The translations under genes and the position numbers were made by a program. DNA of 64,000 nt from Halopseudomonas formosensis (lineage in GTDB: Bacteria; Pseudomonadota; Gammaproteobacteria; Pseudomonadales; Pseudomonadaceae): the NCBI RefSeq assembly GCF_900115905.1, contig NZ_FOYD01000001.1:62001-126000 (forward strand), read 5' to 3'. Below the pieces are notes generated by a model that had not been told where the DNA came from, searched no databases, and saw only the letters and a program-made list of their open reading frames with translations. This document shows positions 25,431 to 35,346 of this stretch, in pieces. How positions within the stretch are numbered: the first letter of the stretch is position 1; each line of letters opens with the position of its first letter.

Positions 25431-26000
25431 TCAGTTGTCCCGTCCGATCAGTTGCAGAAATTCCTGGCGGGTGTTGAAGGATTCGCGGAAGGCGCCGAGC
25501 ATCACCGAGGTCATCATTGACGAGTTCTGCTTCTCCACGCCGCGCATCATCATGCACATGTGTCGGGCCTCGATCACCACGGCCACGCCCCGGGCATCGG
25601 TGACCGTCTGCACGGCCTCGGCGATCTGCCGGGTCAGGCTCTCCTGAATCTGCAGACGGCGGGCGAACATGTCGACGATGCGGGCGACCTTGGACAGGCC
25701 GATCACCTTGCCCGCCGGCAGATAGGCCACATGGGCCTTGCCGATGAAGGGCAGCATGTGGTGCTCGCACAGGGAGTAGAGCTCGATGTTCTTGACGATC
25801 ACCATCTCGTCACTGGAGGACTCGAACAGCGCGCCGTTGACGATTTCCTCCAGCGATTGCTGGTAGCCGCGACAGAGAAACTGCATGGCCTTGGCGGCAC
25901 GCTGGGGGGTGCCCTTGAGCCCTTCGCGTTCGGGATTCTCACCCAGGTTGGTGAGGATGTCGTGGTAATTGCTGGTCAGCTTTTCAAGGCTCATTGGCAT
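25431..26000 (-). CDS. folE: GTP cyclohydrolase I
   Basis: A 189-residue enzyme that converts GTP to dihydroneopterin triphosphate. The zinc and active-site motif [10 protein letters not shown], and [20 protein letters not shown] near the C-terminus, are intact. It sits between folM and folX, which suggests this copy feeds monapterin synthesis in particular. Confidence 0.96.
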   Translation of the reverse strand: MPMSLEKLTSNYHDILTNLGENPEREGLKGTPQRAAKAMQFLCRGYQQSLEEIVNGALFESSSDEMVIVKNIELYSLCEHHMLPFIGKAHVAYLPAGKVIGLSKVARIVDMFARRLQIQESLTRQIAEAVQTVTDARGVAVVIEARHMCMMMRGVEKQNSSMMTSVMLGAFRESFNTRQEFLQLIGRDN

Positions 26001-26012
26001 TCTCGTGTCGGT

Positions 26013-26714
26013 TCATTTGAGGTTCCTGCCACCGTTGAGGTCGAGGCAGGTGCCTGTGACGTAGGGGTTGTCCATGAGATAGCGGATGGACTGATAGACA
26101 ACCTCGGGGCCGGGCTCGATGCCCAGCGCGGATTTGGCCAGCGCCTTCTCGCGGTATTCGGGTGTATCGCCTTCGTTGAACATGATCAGCGCCGGGGCGA
26201 TGGTGTTGACCTTGATGCGCGGCGCCAGTCTGGCCGCGAAGGAGCGGCTCAGACCTTCCAGCCCGGCCTTGCTGGCACTGTAGGCAATGTGCCGGGCGCT
26301 GCCGCGCTGAGCCACATGATCGCTGATATGGATGATGTCGCCGACCTGCACGGGGTCGAACAGCTGGTCGCTGGCCAGGTTCAGCAGGTAGGGCGCCTGC
26401 ATGTGCACCATGAACATTTGCTGCAGCGCGTCGGCGCCCTGGTCATCGTTGTCCCAGATCGAGGCGTTGTGAATCAGCGCCCGCAGGCGCACACGGCGTT
26501 CGATCAGGGTGTCGATGAGCCGGCGGATGCCCTCAACGCTGGAGAAGTCAGCCAGCAACACCTCGATGCCCTGCAGCGGATTGTCCTGCCACTCCGGGCG
26601 AGCCTGCCGGCAGGTGATGATCACCCGGTAACCATCCTCCACCAGGCGCTGGGCGCAGTGCAGTCCGATGCGCTGGGCGCCACCGGTAATCAGAATGGTC
26701 GGTTTCTCTGTCAT
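26013..26714 (-). CDS. folM: Dihydromonapterin reductase
   Basis: A 233-residue short-chain reductase with TGGAQRIG (cofactor loop), HNASIWDN, YSASKAGLE (catalytic Tyr and Lys) and a C-terminal DLNGGRNLK. FolM reduces dihydromonapterin (and dihydrofolate weakly) with NADPH. The Arg in the TGGxxRIG loop favours NADPH. First gene of the folM-folE-folX operon; 12 bases separate it from folE. Confidence 0.92.
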   Translation of the reverse strand: MTEKPTILITGGAQRIGLHCAQRLVEDGYRVIITCRQARPEWQDNPLQGIEVLLADFSSVEGIRRLIDTLIERRVRLRALIHNASIWDNDDQGADALQQMFMVHMQAPYLLNLASDQLFDPVQVGDIIHISDHVAQRGSARHIAYSASKAGLEGLSRSFAARLAPRIKVNTIAPALIMFNEGDTPEYREKALAKSALGIEPGPEVVYQSIRYLMDNPYVTGTCLDLNGGRNLK

Positions 26715-26847
26715 TGGCCGGGCAGGGTCAGGTGCATGGACCGGCTATCTTACCATGCCGACTGCGGGCTGGGGCCCTGCCGGGTCGGACAGCCGCGGCG
26801 CTTCCGGGCATAATGGCCGGCCACCATGTGAACTGACGGGAGTGACA

Positions 26848-27300
26848 ATGCATCTGGCGATTTTCAGTGGATCGGTTTTCGGTACCGCCGACGAAGTGGC
26901 GGACATGGCGGCCGAGCGGTGCCGCGCGGCGGGCCTGCAGGTGACCCGCCTCAAGCCGGTGACGGTAGACGCGCTGCTCGCCGCCGATGCCGAAGCGCTG
27001 CTGGCGTGCTGCTCGACCACCGGCATGGGTGAACTGCCGGCGAGCATCCAGGACTTCTACTACGAGCTGCAATCGCGCTTTCCCCTACTGACCGAAAAGC
27101 CCTTCGGGGTCATCGCGCTGGGCGACTCCGGCTACGGCGATACCTTCTGCCAGGGCGGCGAGCAGCTGCGTGAACTGCTGCTGGAAGTGCAGGCCAGGGA
27201 GCTGCTGCCCATGCTGCGCCTGGACGCCAGCGAGACGGTAACCCCCGAAGAAGATGCCAAGCCCTGGCTGGATGAGTTTGTGGCGGCGTTGAAGGGGTAG
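26848..27300 (+). CDS. Flavodoxin (MioC-like)
   Basis: A 150-residue single-domain flavodoxin. The FMN phosphate loop is FSGSVFGTADEVA, with later loops CSTTGMGELP and LGDSGYGDTFCQGG. An electron carrier whose partner is not evident. The start at ATG 26848 has GGGAG upstream; the frame back to 26668 overlaps folM and is not coding. The gene is followed at once by a REP array. Confidence 0.9.
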   Translation: MHLAIFSGSVFGTADEVADMAAERCRAAGLQVTRLKPVTVDALLAADAEALLACCSTTGMGELPASIQDFYYELQSRFPLLTEKPFGVIALGDSGYGDTFCQGGEQLRELLLEVQARELLPMLRLDASETVTPEEDAKPWLDEFVAALKG

Positions 27301-27313
27301 AAGTCACGCGGGC

Positions 27314-27716
27314 CCCCTTCGCACCCGGGGCGGGTGCTCCTACAGGGGACGGGGCCGGGTGAGGTTCTTGTAGGAGCACCGCCCCGGTGCGAACCGGGCG
27401 AGCAGTCATTCGCACCCGGGGCGGGTGCTCCTACGGGGGCGGAGGCGGCGTGAGGTTTTTTGTAGGAGCACCGCCCCGGTGCGAACCGGGCACGCAGTCA
27501 TTCGCACCCGGGGCGGGTGCTCCTACGGGGGCGGAGGCTGGGTGAAGTTTTTTTGTAGGAGCACCGCTCCGGTGCGAACCGGGCAGACAGTCATTCGCAC
27601 CCGGGGCGGGTGCTCCTACGGGGGCGGGGGCTGGGTGAGGTTTTTTTGTAGGAGCACCGCCCCCGGTGCGAAGCGGGCAGGCAGTGATTCGCACCCGGGC
27701 GTGTGCTCCTACAGGC
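27314..27716. repeat. Tandem REP/BIME array, five units of 91-94 bp
   Basis: Each unit carries a REP in one orientation (TTCGCACCCGGGGCGGGTGC then TCCTAC) and an inverted copy (GTAGGAGCACCGCCCCGGTG then CGAA). The GCACCCGGG core starts at 27321, 27412, 27504, 27597 and 27691, giving periods of 91, 92, 93 and 94. The GTAG tetranucleotide at the foot of the palindrome is typical of REP elements mobilised by RAYT transposases; no RAYT gene is in the window. The last unit overlaps the stop codon of the Crp/Fnr gene. Confidence 0.9.
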
Positions 27717-28449
27717 TGCCGGTGGCGACCCGGGTCAGGGCGGCTTCGTCGAGGATGCTGATCTGGCTGTAGTGGATCTGCACCCAGCCGGCCTGTTCGA
27801 ACTGTTTCAGCAGGCGGTTGATGCTCTGGCGTGAGCTGTTGAGCATCAGCCCCAGGGTTTCCTGGGACAGCTGGATAGACAGGCGATCTCCACCCGGCCC
27901 CGGCTCGCTGTACTGCTGGGCATGCATCAGCAGGCGCTTGGCCAGGCGTGCGGGCAGGGGCAGCAGGGCGCTGTCCTCGAGCATGCTGAAGGAGTGGCGC
28001 AGGCGCAGGCACAGCAGGCGCATGAAGTGCGGGTACAGTTCGGGGCGGCGTTCCAGCAGCTGGTGGAACTCCCGGCGCGGGATCACCAGCACCTCGGTGG
28101 GACCCATGGCGTGGGCATCGTGGGTGCGGGGCAGGCCATCGAACAGCGATATCTCGCCGAACCAGTTGCCGGGACTGAGAATGGTCAGCAGCGCCTCGCG
28201 GCCGTCGGCACCGGTGCTGCTGATCCGCATCGCCCCGGTGCTGACGCCATACAGGCCATCCGGCAGGTCACCCTGGGCATGCAGACGCTGGCCGTCTTCC
28301 AGCCGCCGCAGCCGGGCCATGCCGACCATCTCGCTGATGGCATCCGCCGGAAGGCCGCGGAACCAGTGATTCCTGTGCAGCAACTCCACATGCCGCTCGG
28401 TCACGCCGGCGGACACTGTAAGCTGATTGACAGTGCTGTCGTCAGTCAC
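27709..28449 (-). CDS. Crp/Fnr family transcription regulator
   Basis: A 246-residue regulator. Residues 25-140 form a cyclic-nucleotide-binding-like beta barrel (GNWFGEISLFDGLPRTHDAHA), and residues 165-230 a winged helix-turn-helix (SQETLGLMLNSSRQSINRLLKQFEQAGWVQ). The four-cysteine cluster of FNR is absent, so it is not a classic oxygen sensor. The ligand is unknown. Divergent from the alpha/beta hydrolase gene, a possible target. The TAG stop lies inside the last REP copy. Confidence 0.9.
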   Translation of the reverse strand: MTDDSTVNQLTVSAGVTERHVELLHRNHWFRGLPADAISEMVGMARLRRLEDGQRLHAQGDLPDGLYGVSTGAMRISSTGADGREALLTILSPGNWFGEISLFDGLPRTHDAHAMGPTEVLVIPRREFHQLLERRPELYPHFMRLLCLRLRHSFSMLEDSALLPLPARLAKRLLMHAQQYSEPGPGGDRLSIQLSQETLGLMLNSSRQSINRLLKQFEQAGWVQIHYSQISILDEAALTRVATGSL

Positions 28450-28543
28450 GCCTTAGACTCTCCTGAACTGGATTGGCCAGTATGCCGTATCCGGCTGCTG
28501 CTGGCACCGGTTGGCGGGACCGTTAACAAGGCTGGGGGTGTGG

Positions 28544-29419
28544 ATGATGGTAAAGATGGCGGGCATTCCGATCGAGCAGTGGGCGGCGGCGGGCCGGGAC
28601 TTCATGTTCGGCGAGCACCGGCTGCGCTATTGGGAGGCCGGAAGTGGTGCCCCCTTGCTGCTGATCCATGGTTTTCCCAGTGGCGCCTGGGACTGGCACT
28701 ATCTGTGGGAGCCGCTGACCCAACGTTACCGGGTGATCGCCTGCGATATGCTCGGCTTTGGCTTCTCCGCCAAGCCGCGGGGCCATGCCTACAGCCTGCT
28801 CGAGCAGGCGGATATCCAGCAGGCGCTGCTCAGCCATCTCGGCGTGGAGCAATACCATGTGCTGGCCCATGACTACGGCGACAGTGTCGCCCAGGAGCTG
28901 CTGGCCCGGGATCATGAGGGCGAGTCCCGGCTGCTGAGCATGTGTTTTCTCAACGGCGGGCTGTTTCCGGAGACCCACCACCCGGTATTGCTGCAGAAGC
29001 TGCTGATGAGCCCGATCGGTTTTCTGATCGGCCGGCGCTTCTCCCGGGAGCGGATGGCCGGCACCTTCAGCCGCATCTTCGGCCCGCAGACCCAGCCCAG
29101 CGAGCAGGAGCTGGACGCCTTCTGGACCCTGATCATCACCCACAACGGCCCGGCGGTGATGCACCGGTTGATCCGTTACATGGCCGAGCGCCCGGTACAC
29201 CGGGATCGCTGGGTCAGCGCCATGCAGCAGACCGCTGTGCCGCTGCGGGTGATCGACGGGGCGGCGGACCCCATCTCCGGTGCGCACATGGTCGAGCGCT
29301 ATCACCAGCTGATCGCCAATGCCGATACCGTACTGCTGGAGGGTATCGGCCATTACCCGCAGGTCGAGGCGCCGGAGCAGGTGCTCAGGCACTACCTCGA
29401 CTTCCGCGACCGCCTCTGA
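28544..29419 (+). CDS. Alpha/beta hydrolase (epoxide hydrolase/haloalkane dehalogenase-like)
   Basis: A 291-residue alpha/beta-fold hydrolase. The oxyanion motif HGFPSGAWDW is near residue 45. The nucleophile elbow reads HDYGDS, with Asp where esterases have Ser, as in epoxide hydrolases and haloalkane dehalogenases. The acid lies in DGAADPI and the catalytic His in GIGHYPQVEAP. The start at 28544 (MMVKMAG) follows a G-rich stretch, and the next codon is also ATG. The substrate cannot be read from the sequence. Divergently transcribed from the Crp/Fnr gene. Confidence 0.85.
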   Translation: MMVKMAGIPIEQWAAAGRDFMFGEHRLRYWEAGSGAPLLLIHGFPSGAWDWHYLWEPLTQRYRVIACDMLGFGFSAKPRGHAYSLLEQADIQQALLSHLGVEQYHVLAHDYGDSVAQELLARDHEGESRLLSMCFLNGGLFPETHHPVLLQKLLMSPIGFLIGRRFSRERMAGTFSRIFGPQTQPSEQELDAFWTLIITHNGPAVMHRLIRYMAERPVHRDRWVSAMQQTAVPLRVIDGAADPISGAHMVERYHQLIANADTVLLEGIGHYPQVEAPEQVLRHYLDFRDRL

Positions 29420-29437
29420 CGCCGGGCAGTCGCGGAC

Positions 29438-30214
29438 TCAGCGCTGCTCGTCGCGCAGGAACACCAGGGTGTTCTCGCTGGAGCTGGCCGGGTCGTAGTA
29501 ATAGCCCTCCAGATTGAAGTCCTTCAGGCCTTCGGGATCGCGCAGGCGCTCCTTGATCACGTAGCGCGCCATCAGGCCGCGGGCTTTCTTGGCGTGGAAG
29601 CTGATGATCTTGTACTGACCGTTCTTCTGGTCCTTGAATACCGCCTCGATCAGCCGGCCCTTGAGGGCCTTCGGCTTGACCGCGCCGAAGTATTCCTGGG
29701 AGGCGAGGTTGAGCAGGATGTCATCCCCCTGCTCGGCCAGATCCCCGTTCAGCCACTCGGTGAGCTCCTCGCCCCAGAAACTGTACAGGTCCTTGCCCCG
29801 GGGGTTGGCCAGCTTGGTACCCATCTCCAGCCGGTAGGGTTGCATCAGGTCCAGCGGGCGCAGGATGCCGTACAGTCCCGACAGCATGCGCAGATGCTGC
29901 TGGGCGAAATCGAAATCCTCTTCACTGAAATCCTCGGCGTGCAATCCGGTATACACATCACCCTTGAAGGCCAGCAGTGCCTGTTTGCTGTTGGCGGTGG
30001 TGAACTCCTCGCTCCAGCTGCCGTAGCGGGCCACGTTCAGTGCGGCCAGCTTGTCGGAGATGGACATCAGCTTGCCGATTTCCTGGGGCGACTTGTCCCG
30101 CAGCACCTTGATCAGCTCGTGGCTGTGGTCGAGGTAGCGGGGCAGGGTATGGCGCGCGGTCACCGGCGCGGTTTCATAGTCCAGGGTCTTGGCAGGGGAT
30201 ATCACCATCAGCAT
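29438..30214 (-). CDS. yaaA: Peroxide stress protein YaaA
   Basis: A 258-residue DUF328/UPF0246 protein ([53 protein letters not shown]). In E. coli YaaA lowers free iron during hydrogen peroxide stress and binds DNA. Length and motifs are normal. It converges with the hydrolase gene with an 18-base gap. Confidence 0.94.
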   Translation of the reverse strand: MLMVISPAKTLDYETAPVTARHTLPRYLDHSHELIKVLRDKSPQEIGKLMSISDKLAALNVARYGSWSEEFTTANSKQALLAFKGDVYTGLHAEDFSEEDFDFAQQHLRMLSGLYGILRPLDLMQPYRLEMGTKLANPRGKDLYSFWGEELTEWLNGDLAEQGDDILLNLASQEYFGAVKPKALKGRLIEAVFKDQKNGQYKIISFHAKKARGLMARYVIKERLRDPEGLKDFNLEGYYYDPASSSENTLVFLRDEQR

Positions 30215-30351
30215 GACAGGGGCTCCTTTGATTCGTTGCGTCTATTATGCCGCACCGAACCGGGTATGGCTCCCAATGGGGGTGATACAGGGAATTCATG
30301 GGGGATGGGGAAACCTGCCCCCTCTCCCGCAAGGGGAGAGAGGGTGTCGGG

Positions 30352-31734
30352 TTACAGGTGGGTTTCCGCGTACTCGGCGAGGATCGAGCGGGGGACTCCC
30401 TGCAGGTGGATGTGGACGCCGTGGGGGAAGTCCTTGAAGCACTCGGTCAGGTAGGTCAGCCCCGAGCTGGTGGCGTTCAGGTAGGGGGTGTCGATCTGTG
30501 CCAGGTTGCCCAGACAGACCACCTTGGAGCCGTTGCCGGCGCGGGTGATGATGGTCTTGATCTGGTGCGGGGTGAGGTTCTGGCTCTCGTCGATCAGGAT
30601 GAAGCTCTGCTGGAAACTGCGCCCGCGGATGTAGTTCAGCGATTTGAACTGCAGCGGCACCCGGTCGAGGATGTACTCGACGCTACTGTGGGTGCATTCG
30701 TCATCCATGTGCAGGGCTTCCAGGTTGTCGGTGATGGCGCCGAGCCAGGGCTCCATCTTCTCCTTCTCGGTGCCCGGCAGAAAACCGATGTCCTCGTCCA
30801 GCCCCTGGGTGCTGCGGGTGGCGATGATGCGCCGGTAGGTCTTGGTCACCATGGTCTGCTCGATGGCCGCAGCCAGCGCCAGAATGGTCTTGCCCGAGCC
30901 CGCAGCGCCGGTCAGGTTGACCAGATGGATATCCGGGTCGAGCAGAGCATGCATGGCAAGTGCCTGGAAGATGTCACGCGGGCGCAGGCCCCAGGCCTCC
31001 TGGTGCAGCAGCGGCTCGCGGTGCATGTCCAGCACCTGCAGATTGACCCCGTCCACCGCCTTGATCTGGCCGACGAAGCCCTGTTCGTCGAGGATGAAGT
31101 CGTTGATGTGCAGAGCCGGGAGGTTGTCGACCAGCTGCACGTCGTGCAGGGTCTGCCCGGTCAGCTGGCGGGTTTCCACCCGGCTGGCACGGTCCCAGAA
31201 GGAGCCCTCGATCTGGTGGTAACCCCGGGCGAGCAGGTTGATGTCATCCAGCAGCTGGTCGGTGTGGTAATCCTCGGCATCGATACCGCAGGCGCGTGCC
31301 TTCAGGCGCATGTTGATGTCCTTGGACACCAGTACGATGCGGTCTTCGGGGTGGCGGTGCTGGAGTTGGCAGAGCTGGTTGATGATCTTGTTGTCGTTGA
31401 GGTCGTTGGGCAGGCAGTGCGCGGGGGTAGGGGTGCGGTCCATGAGGATGGCAAGGGTGCCGTTGGGGCCGGCCTTGCCGCGCTGGATGGGGACCCCGGA
31501 TTCCACCAGGTCGGGCGGTGCATCGGCGAGGGTATGGTCTATCAGTCGGATCGCCTGGCGGCAGTCGGCGGCGGTGCTGGTCTTGCCGGATTTGAGCTTG
31601 TCGAGTTCTTCAAGGACGGTCATCGGGATGATGACGTGGTGCTCTTCGAAGTTGAGCAGGGCATTGGGGTCGTGGATGAGGACGTTGGTGTCGAGAACGT
31701 AGAAGGTGTGTCGGGTCGCTCCGCACGCTTCCAT
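30352..31734 (-). CDS. PIN-PhoH fusion protein (PhoH2 type)
   Basis: A 460-residue protein. The N-terminal PIN RNase domain (about 10-150) has YVLDTNVLIHDP and SKDINMRLKARACGI. The C-terminal PhoH ATPase domain has Walker A LTGAAGSGKTI and Walker B FILIDESQNLTPHQIK. Such PhoH2-type fusions act as ATP-dependent RNA-unwinding and cleaving enzymes in other bacteria. The PIN acidic residues appear intact, so activity is plausible. It is a single gene with a 690-base repeat-rich region upstream. Confidence 0.92.
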   Translation of the reverse strand: MEACGATRHTFYVLDTNVLIHDPNALLNFEEHHVIIPMTVLEELDKLKSGKTSTAADCRQAIRLIDHTLADAPPDLVESGVPIQRGKAGPNGTLAILMDRTPTPAHCLPNDLNDNKIINQLCQLQHRHPEDRIVLVSKDINMRLKARACGIDAEDYHTDQLLDDINLLARGYHQIEGSFWDRASRVETRQLTGQTLHDVQLVDNLPALHINDFILDEQGFVGQIKAVDGVNLQVLDMHREPLLHQEAWGLRPRDIFQALAMHALLDPDIHLVNLTGAAGSGKTILALAAAIEQTMVTKTYRRIIATRSTQGLDEDIGFLPGTEKEKMEPWLGAITDNLEALHMDDECTHSSVEYILDRVPLQFKSLNYIRGRSFQQSFILIDESQNLTPHQIKTIITRAGNGSKVVCLGNLAQIDTPYLNATSSGLTYLTECFKDFPHGVHIHLQGVPRSILAEYAETHL

Positions 31735-31941
31735 GGGCTGTTACCTCGCAATGGCCATATGCACGACTGCATCAGGCGCTGACCTGCTCCTGGCAGTCTG
31801 CGGGGCCGACTCACATTGCCTGACAGTATCAATGGATCACTGACAGGCATCGGTCGGTTGATTGAGGTATAGCGCAAAGAGTGTTACGGCTTCAAGCGCG
31901 CTGAGACAAACTGCCTGAATTTCTCATGGCGCGGCTTCCCT

Positions 31942-32333
31942 GGGGGGGACGAGCACTGGCTGGTCCGCGGAGTTTGTCGGGGGCTCTTTCATCGAGTCCG
32001 ATCGCGGCCCGTGGGCTCGACGTTTCCAGGGGGCGGCGTTCCCAGAAGGGCGGTGTTTCCGGGCGAACGGGAGTGGGGGGCATTGCCTGGGAGGGACGAG
32101 CACCGGCTCGTCCGGGGAGTTGCCAGAGGGCTCTTTCATCGAGTCCGATCGCGGCCCGTGGGCTCGACGTTCCCAGAGGCCCGACGTTCCTGGGGGGGGG
32201 CGGTTCTGAACGGGTGGGCAGGAGTGTGGGGGCATTGCCTGGGAGGGACGAGCACCGGCTCGTCCGCGGAGTTGCCGGGGGCTATTTCATCGAGTCCGAT
32301 CGCGGCCCGTGGGCTCGACGTTCCCAGGGGTAC
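31942..32333. repeat. Tandem repeat of 147-152 bp, about two and a half to three copies
   Basis: The core ATCGAGTCCGATCGCGGCCC continuing GTGGGCTCGACG occurs at 31991, 32138 and 32289. A hairpin GACGAGC-ACCG-GCTCGTC accompanies each copy (32095-32112 and 32247-32264 perfect; 31948 degenerate). The region 31735-32425 between phoH and rhlB otherwise holds no gene. The 31735-31925 part should contain the phoH promoter. Confidence 0.85.
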
Positions 32334-32380
32334 GACGTTCCCAGGGGGTGGCGTTCCCGGGCGGGCCGCCAGCCCGGGGT

Positions 32381-32398
32381 GTAGCGCACCTGCGCTAC
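32381..32398. repeat. Palindrome GTAGCGC-acct-GCGCTAC
   Basis: A perfect 7-bp stem with a 4-base loop just beyond the rhlB stop. An identical stem occurs at 62060-62077 next to the other GACGAGC hairpin, so these two hairpin families travel together. Confidence 0.7.
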
Positions 32399-32425
32399 AC
32401 CATCCGCGCTGCGCCCGAGCCGCGG

Positions 32426-33982
<1,557 letters not shown>

Positions 33983-34035
33983 AATGGTCTCTCGATGTGG
34001 TATGTGAACCACCGAGTGTAAAGCAACCCAACCGG

Positions 34036-34698
34036 TTAGCGAAGTCCCAGACGCCCGCTGAGCCACTGGCGGATGTCGCCGATCTCCTGCGGGCAGACCT
34101 CGTGACCCATGGCATAGGCGTGCCACTGGCAGCGGTGACCGGCCGCGGCCATGAGGTCATGCACCTCGCGGCCCAGGTTGGCGTGGAGAATGTCGTCATA
34201 CTCGCCGTGGGCGACGAACACCTCCAGGGCCGGGCCCTTGTGCCGTTCCAGCGCCTCGGCCAGTGTCGGGGCATAGGTGGACAGGGCCATGACACCGGCC
34301 AGCGGCAGCTCGCTGTCGACCGCCGCACGCAGGACGATGGCGCCGCCCTGGGAGAAGCCGGCCAGCACGATGCGCTCGGCGGCAATGCCCTGGGCCATCT
34401 GCTGTGCTACCAGTTCCCGCACCATGGCCACGGACTCATCCAGTTGCTGGGTATTCATCACCCGCTGCGGGCTGATGGCCAGGATGTCGAACCAGCAGGG
34501 CATGGGGAAGCCGTTGTTGATGGTCACCGGCCGGGTCGGCGCCTGGGGAAAGATGAAACGCACGCGGTGATCGGCGGGCAGCTCCAGCGCCCTGACCACG
34601 GGCACGAAATCGTAACGGTCGGCACCCAGACCGTGCAGCCAGATCACGCAGGCGTCGGCTGGGGCGGGGGACTCGATAATCAGGGCTTCGCTGGACAT
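34036..34698 (-). CDS. Carboxylesterase (alpha/beta hydrolase, EstB/YpfH type)
   Basis: A 220-residue hydrolase. The oxyanion motif is [12 protein letters not shown], the nucleophile elbow GFSQGG (Ser), the acid in HGEYDD and the His in [10 protein letters not shown]. This is the carboxylesterase 2/acyl-protein thioesterase-like family, acting on short-chain esters. The start at 34698 (MSSEALI) follows GAGGT; the TTG just before is not needed. Confidence 0.9.
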   Translation of the reverse strand: MSSEALIIESPAPADACVIWLHGLGADRYDFVPVVRALELPADHRVRFIFPQAPTRPVTINNGFPMPCWFDILAISPQRVMNTQQLDESVAMVRELVAQQMAQGIAAERIVLAGFSQGGAIVLRAAVDSELPLAGVMALSTYAPTLAEALERHKGPALEVFVAHGEYDDILHANLGREVHDLMAAAGHRCQWHAYAMGHEVCPQEIGDIRQWLSGRLGLR

Positions 34699-34707
34699 CA
34701 ATCTACC

Positions 34708-35274
34708 TCAGGCTCGGGACATGTATTTGCCGGTTTCGGTGTTGATGCGTACCACCTCACCGGTCTCGAGATATTCGGGAATCTGGATTTCCAGACCGCT
34801 GGCAAAGCGTGCGGTCTTGGTACGGGCGCTGGCCGAGGAACCCTTGATCGCCGGTGGGGTTTCGGCAATCGGCATTTCCACCACCGCCGGCAGCTCCACG
34901 CCGATCAGATTGCCCTCGACCACCAGACCATACAGGCCCTGGATGCCGTCGTACAGATAGGGGATCTGATCTTCCAGCGCATCGGGGCTGAGGGTGAACT
35001 GGGTGAAGTCCTCGTTATCCATGAAGGTGTAGCCGTCGGCATCCTGATAGAGGAACTGGATGGCGCGCTTCTGGAAGTCGATGGGGGTGAGGACGTCATC
35101 GCCGGTGAGGCTCTGCTCCAGCTTCTGCCCGGTCTGCACATGGTTGAAACGGACCTTGTACAGGGTGGTTCCGCTGCGGGAAGAGGGGCTCTTGATATCG
35201 ATCTGGGAGACGATATAGGGCTGGTTGTTGATCTGGACGATCTGACCTTTCTTCAGTTCGGCGGCTTTTGGCAT
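34708..35274 (-). CDS. yeiP: Elongation factor P-like protein YeiP
   Basis: A 188-residue EF-P paralogue with three OB-like domains (MPKAAELKKGQIVQI; C-terminal VVRINTETGKYMSRA). The acceptor loop reads SPSSRSGTTL, which lacks the lysine or rhamnosylated arginine of true EF-P in the usual context, so this is the YeiP branch. Likely a translation factor acting at specific stalling motifs. Separated from the large channel gene by 72 bases. Confidence 0.92.
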   Translation of the reverse strand: MPKAAELKKGQIVQINNQPYIVSQIDIKSPSSRSGTTLYKVRFNHVQTGQKLEQSLTGDDVLTPIDFQKRAIQFLYQDADGYTFMDNEDFTQFTLSPDALEDQIPYLYDGIQGLYGLVVEGNLIGVELPAVVEMPIAETPPAIKGSSASARTKTARFASGLEIQIPEYLETGEVVRINTETGKYMSRA

Positions 35275-35346
35275 GGTACGGGCTCGGTGGTGGGAAGAAA
35301 GGCGCTATTTTGCGCGGCACCCCGATGCCGCGCAAGCGCCGCCGTA

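Noticed and set aside
27301-27716. Regular repeats considered as a CRISPR array
   Set aside because: The repeats are inverted pairs with conserved spacers of the REP type, not identical direct repeats with unique spacers, and there are no cas genes.
27425-27772. Open frame inside the REP array encoding a repeated peptide
   Set aside because: The repeats (RGGCSYGGGGWV type) arise from the 91-94 bp BIME units and not from selection on a protein.
31926-32384. Frame across the 147-152 bp tandem repeat
   Set aside because: The repeated peptide only reflects the DNA repeat; no ribosome site.
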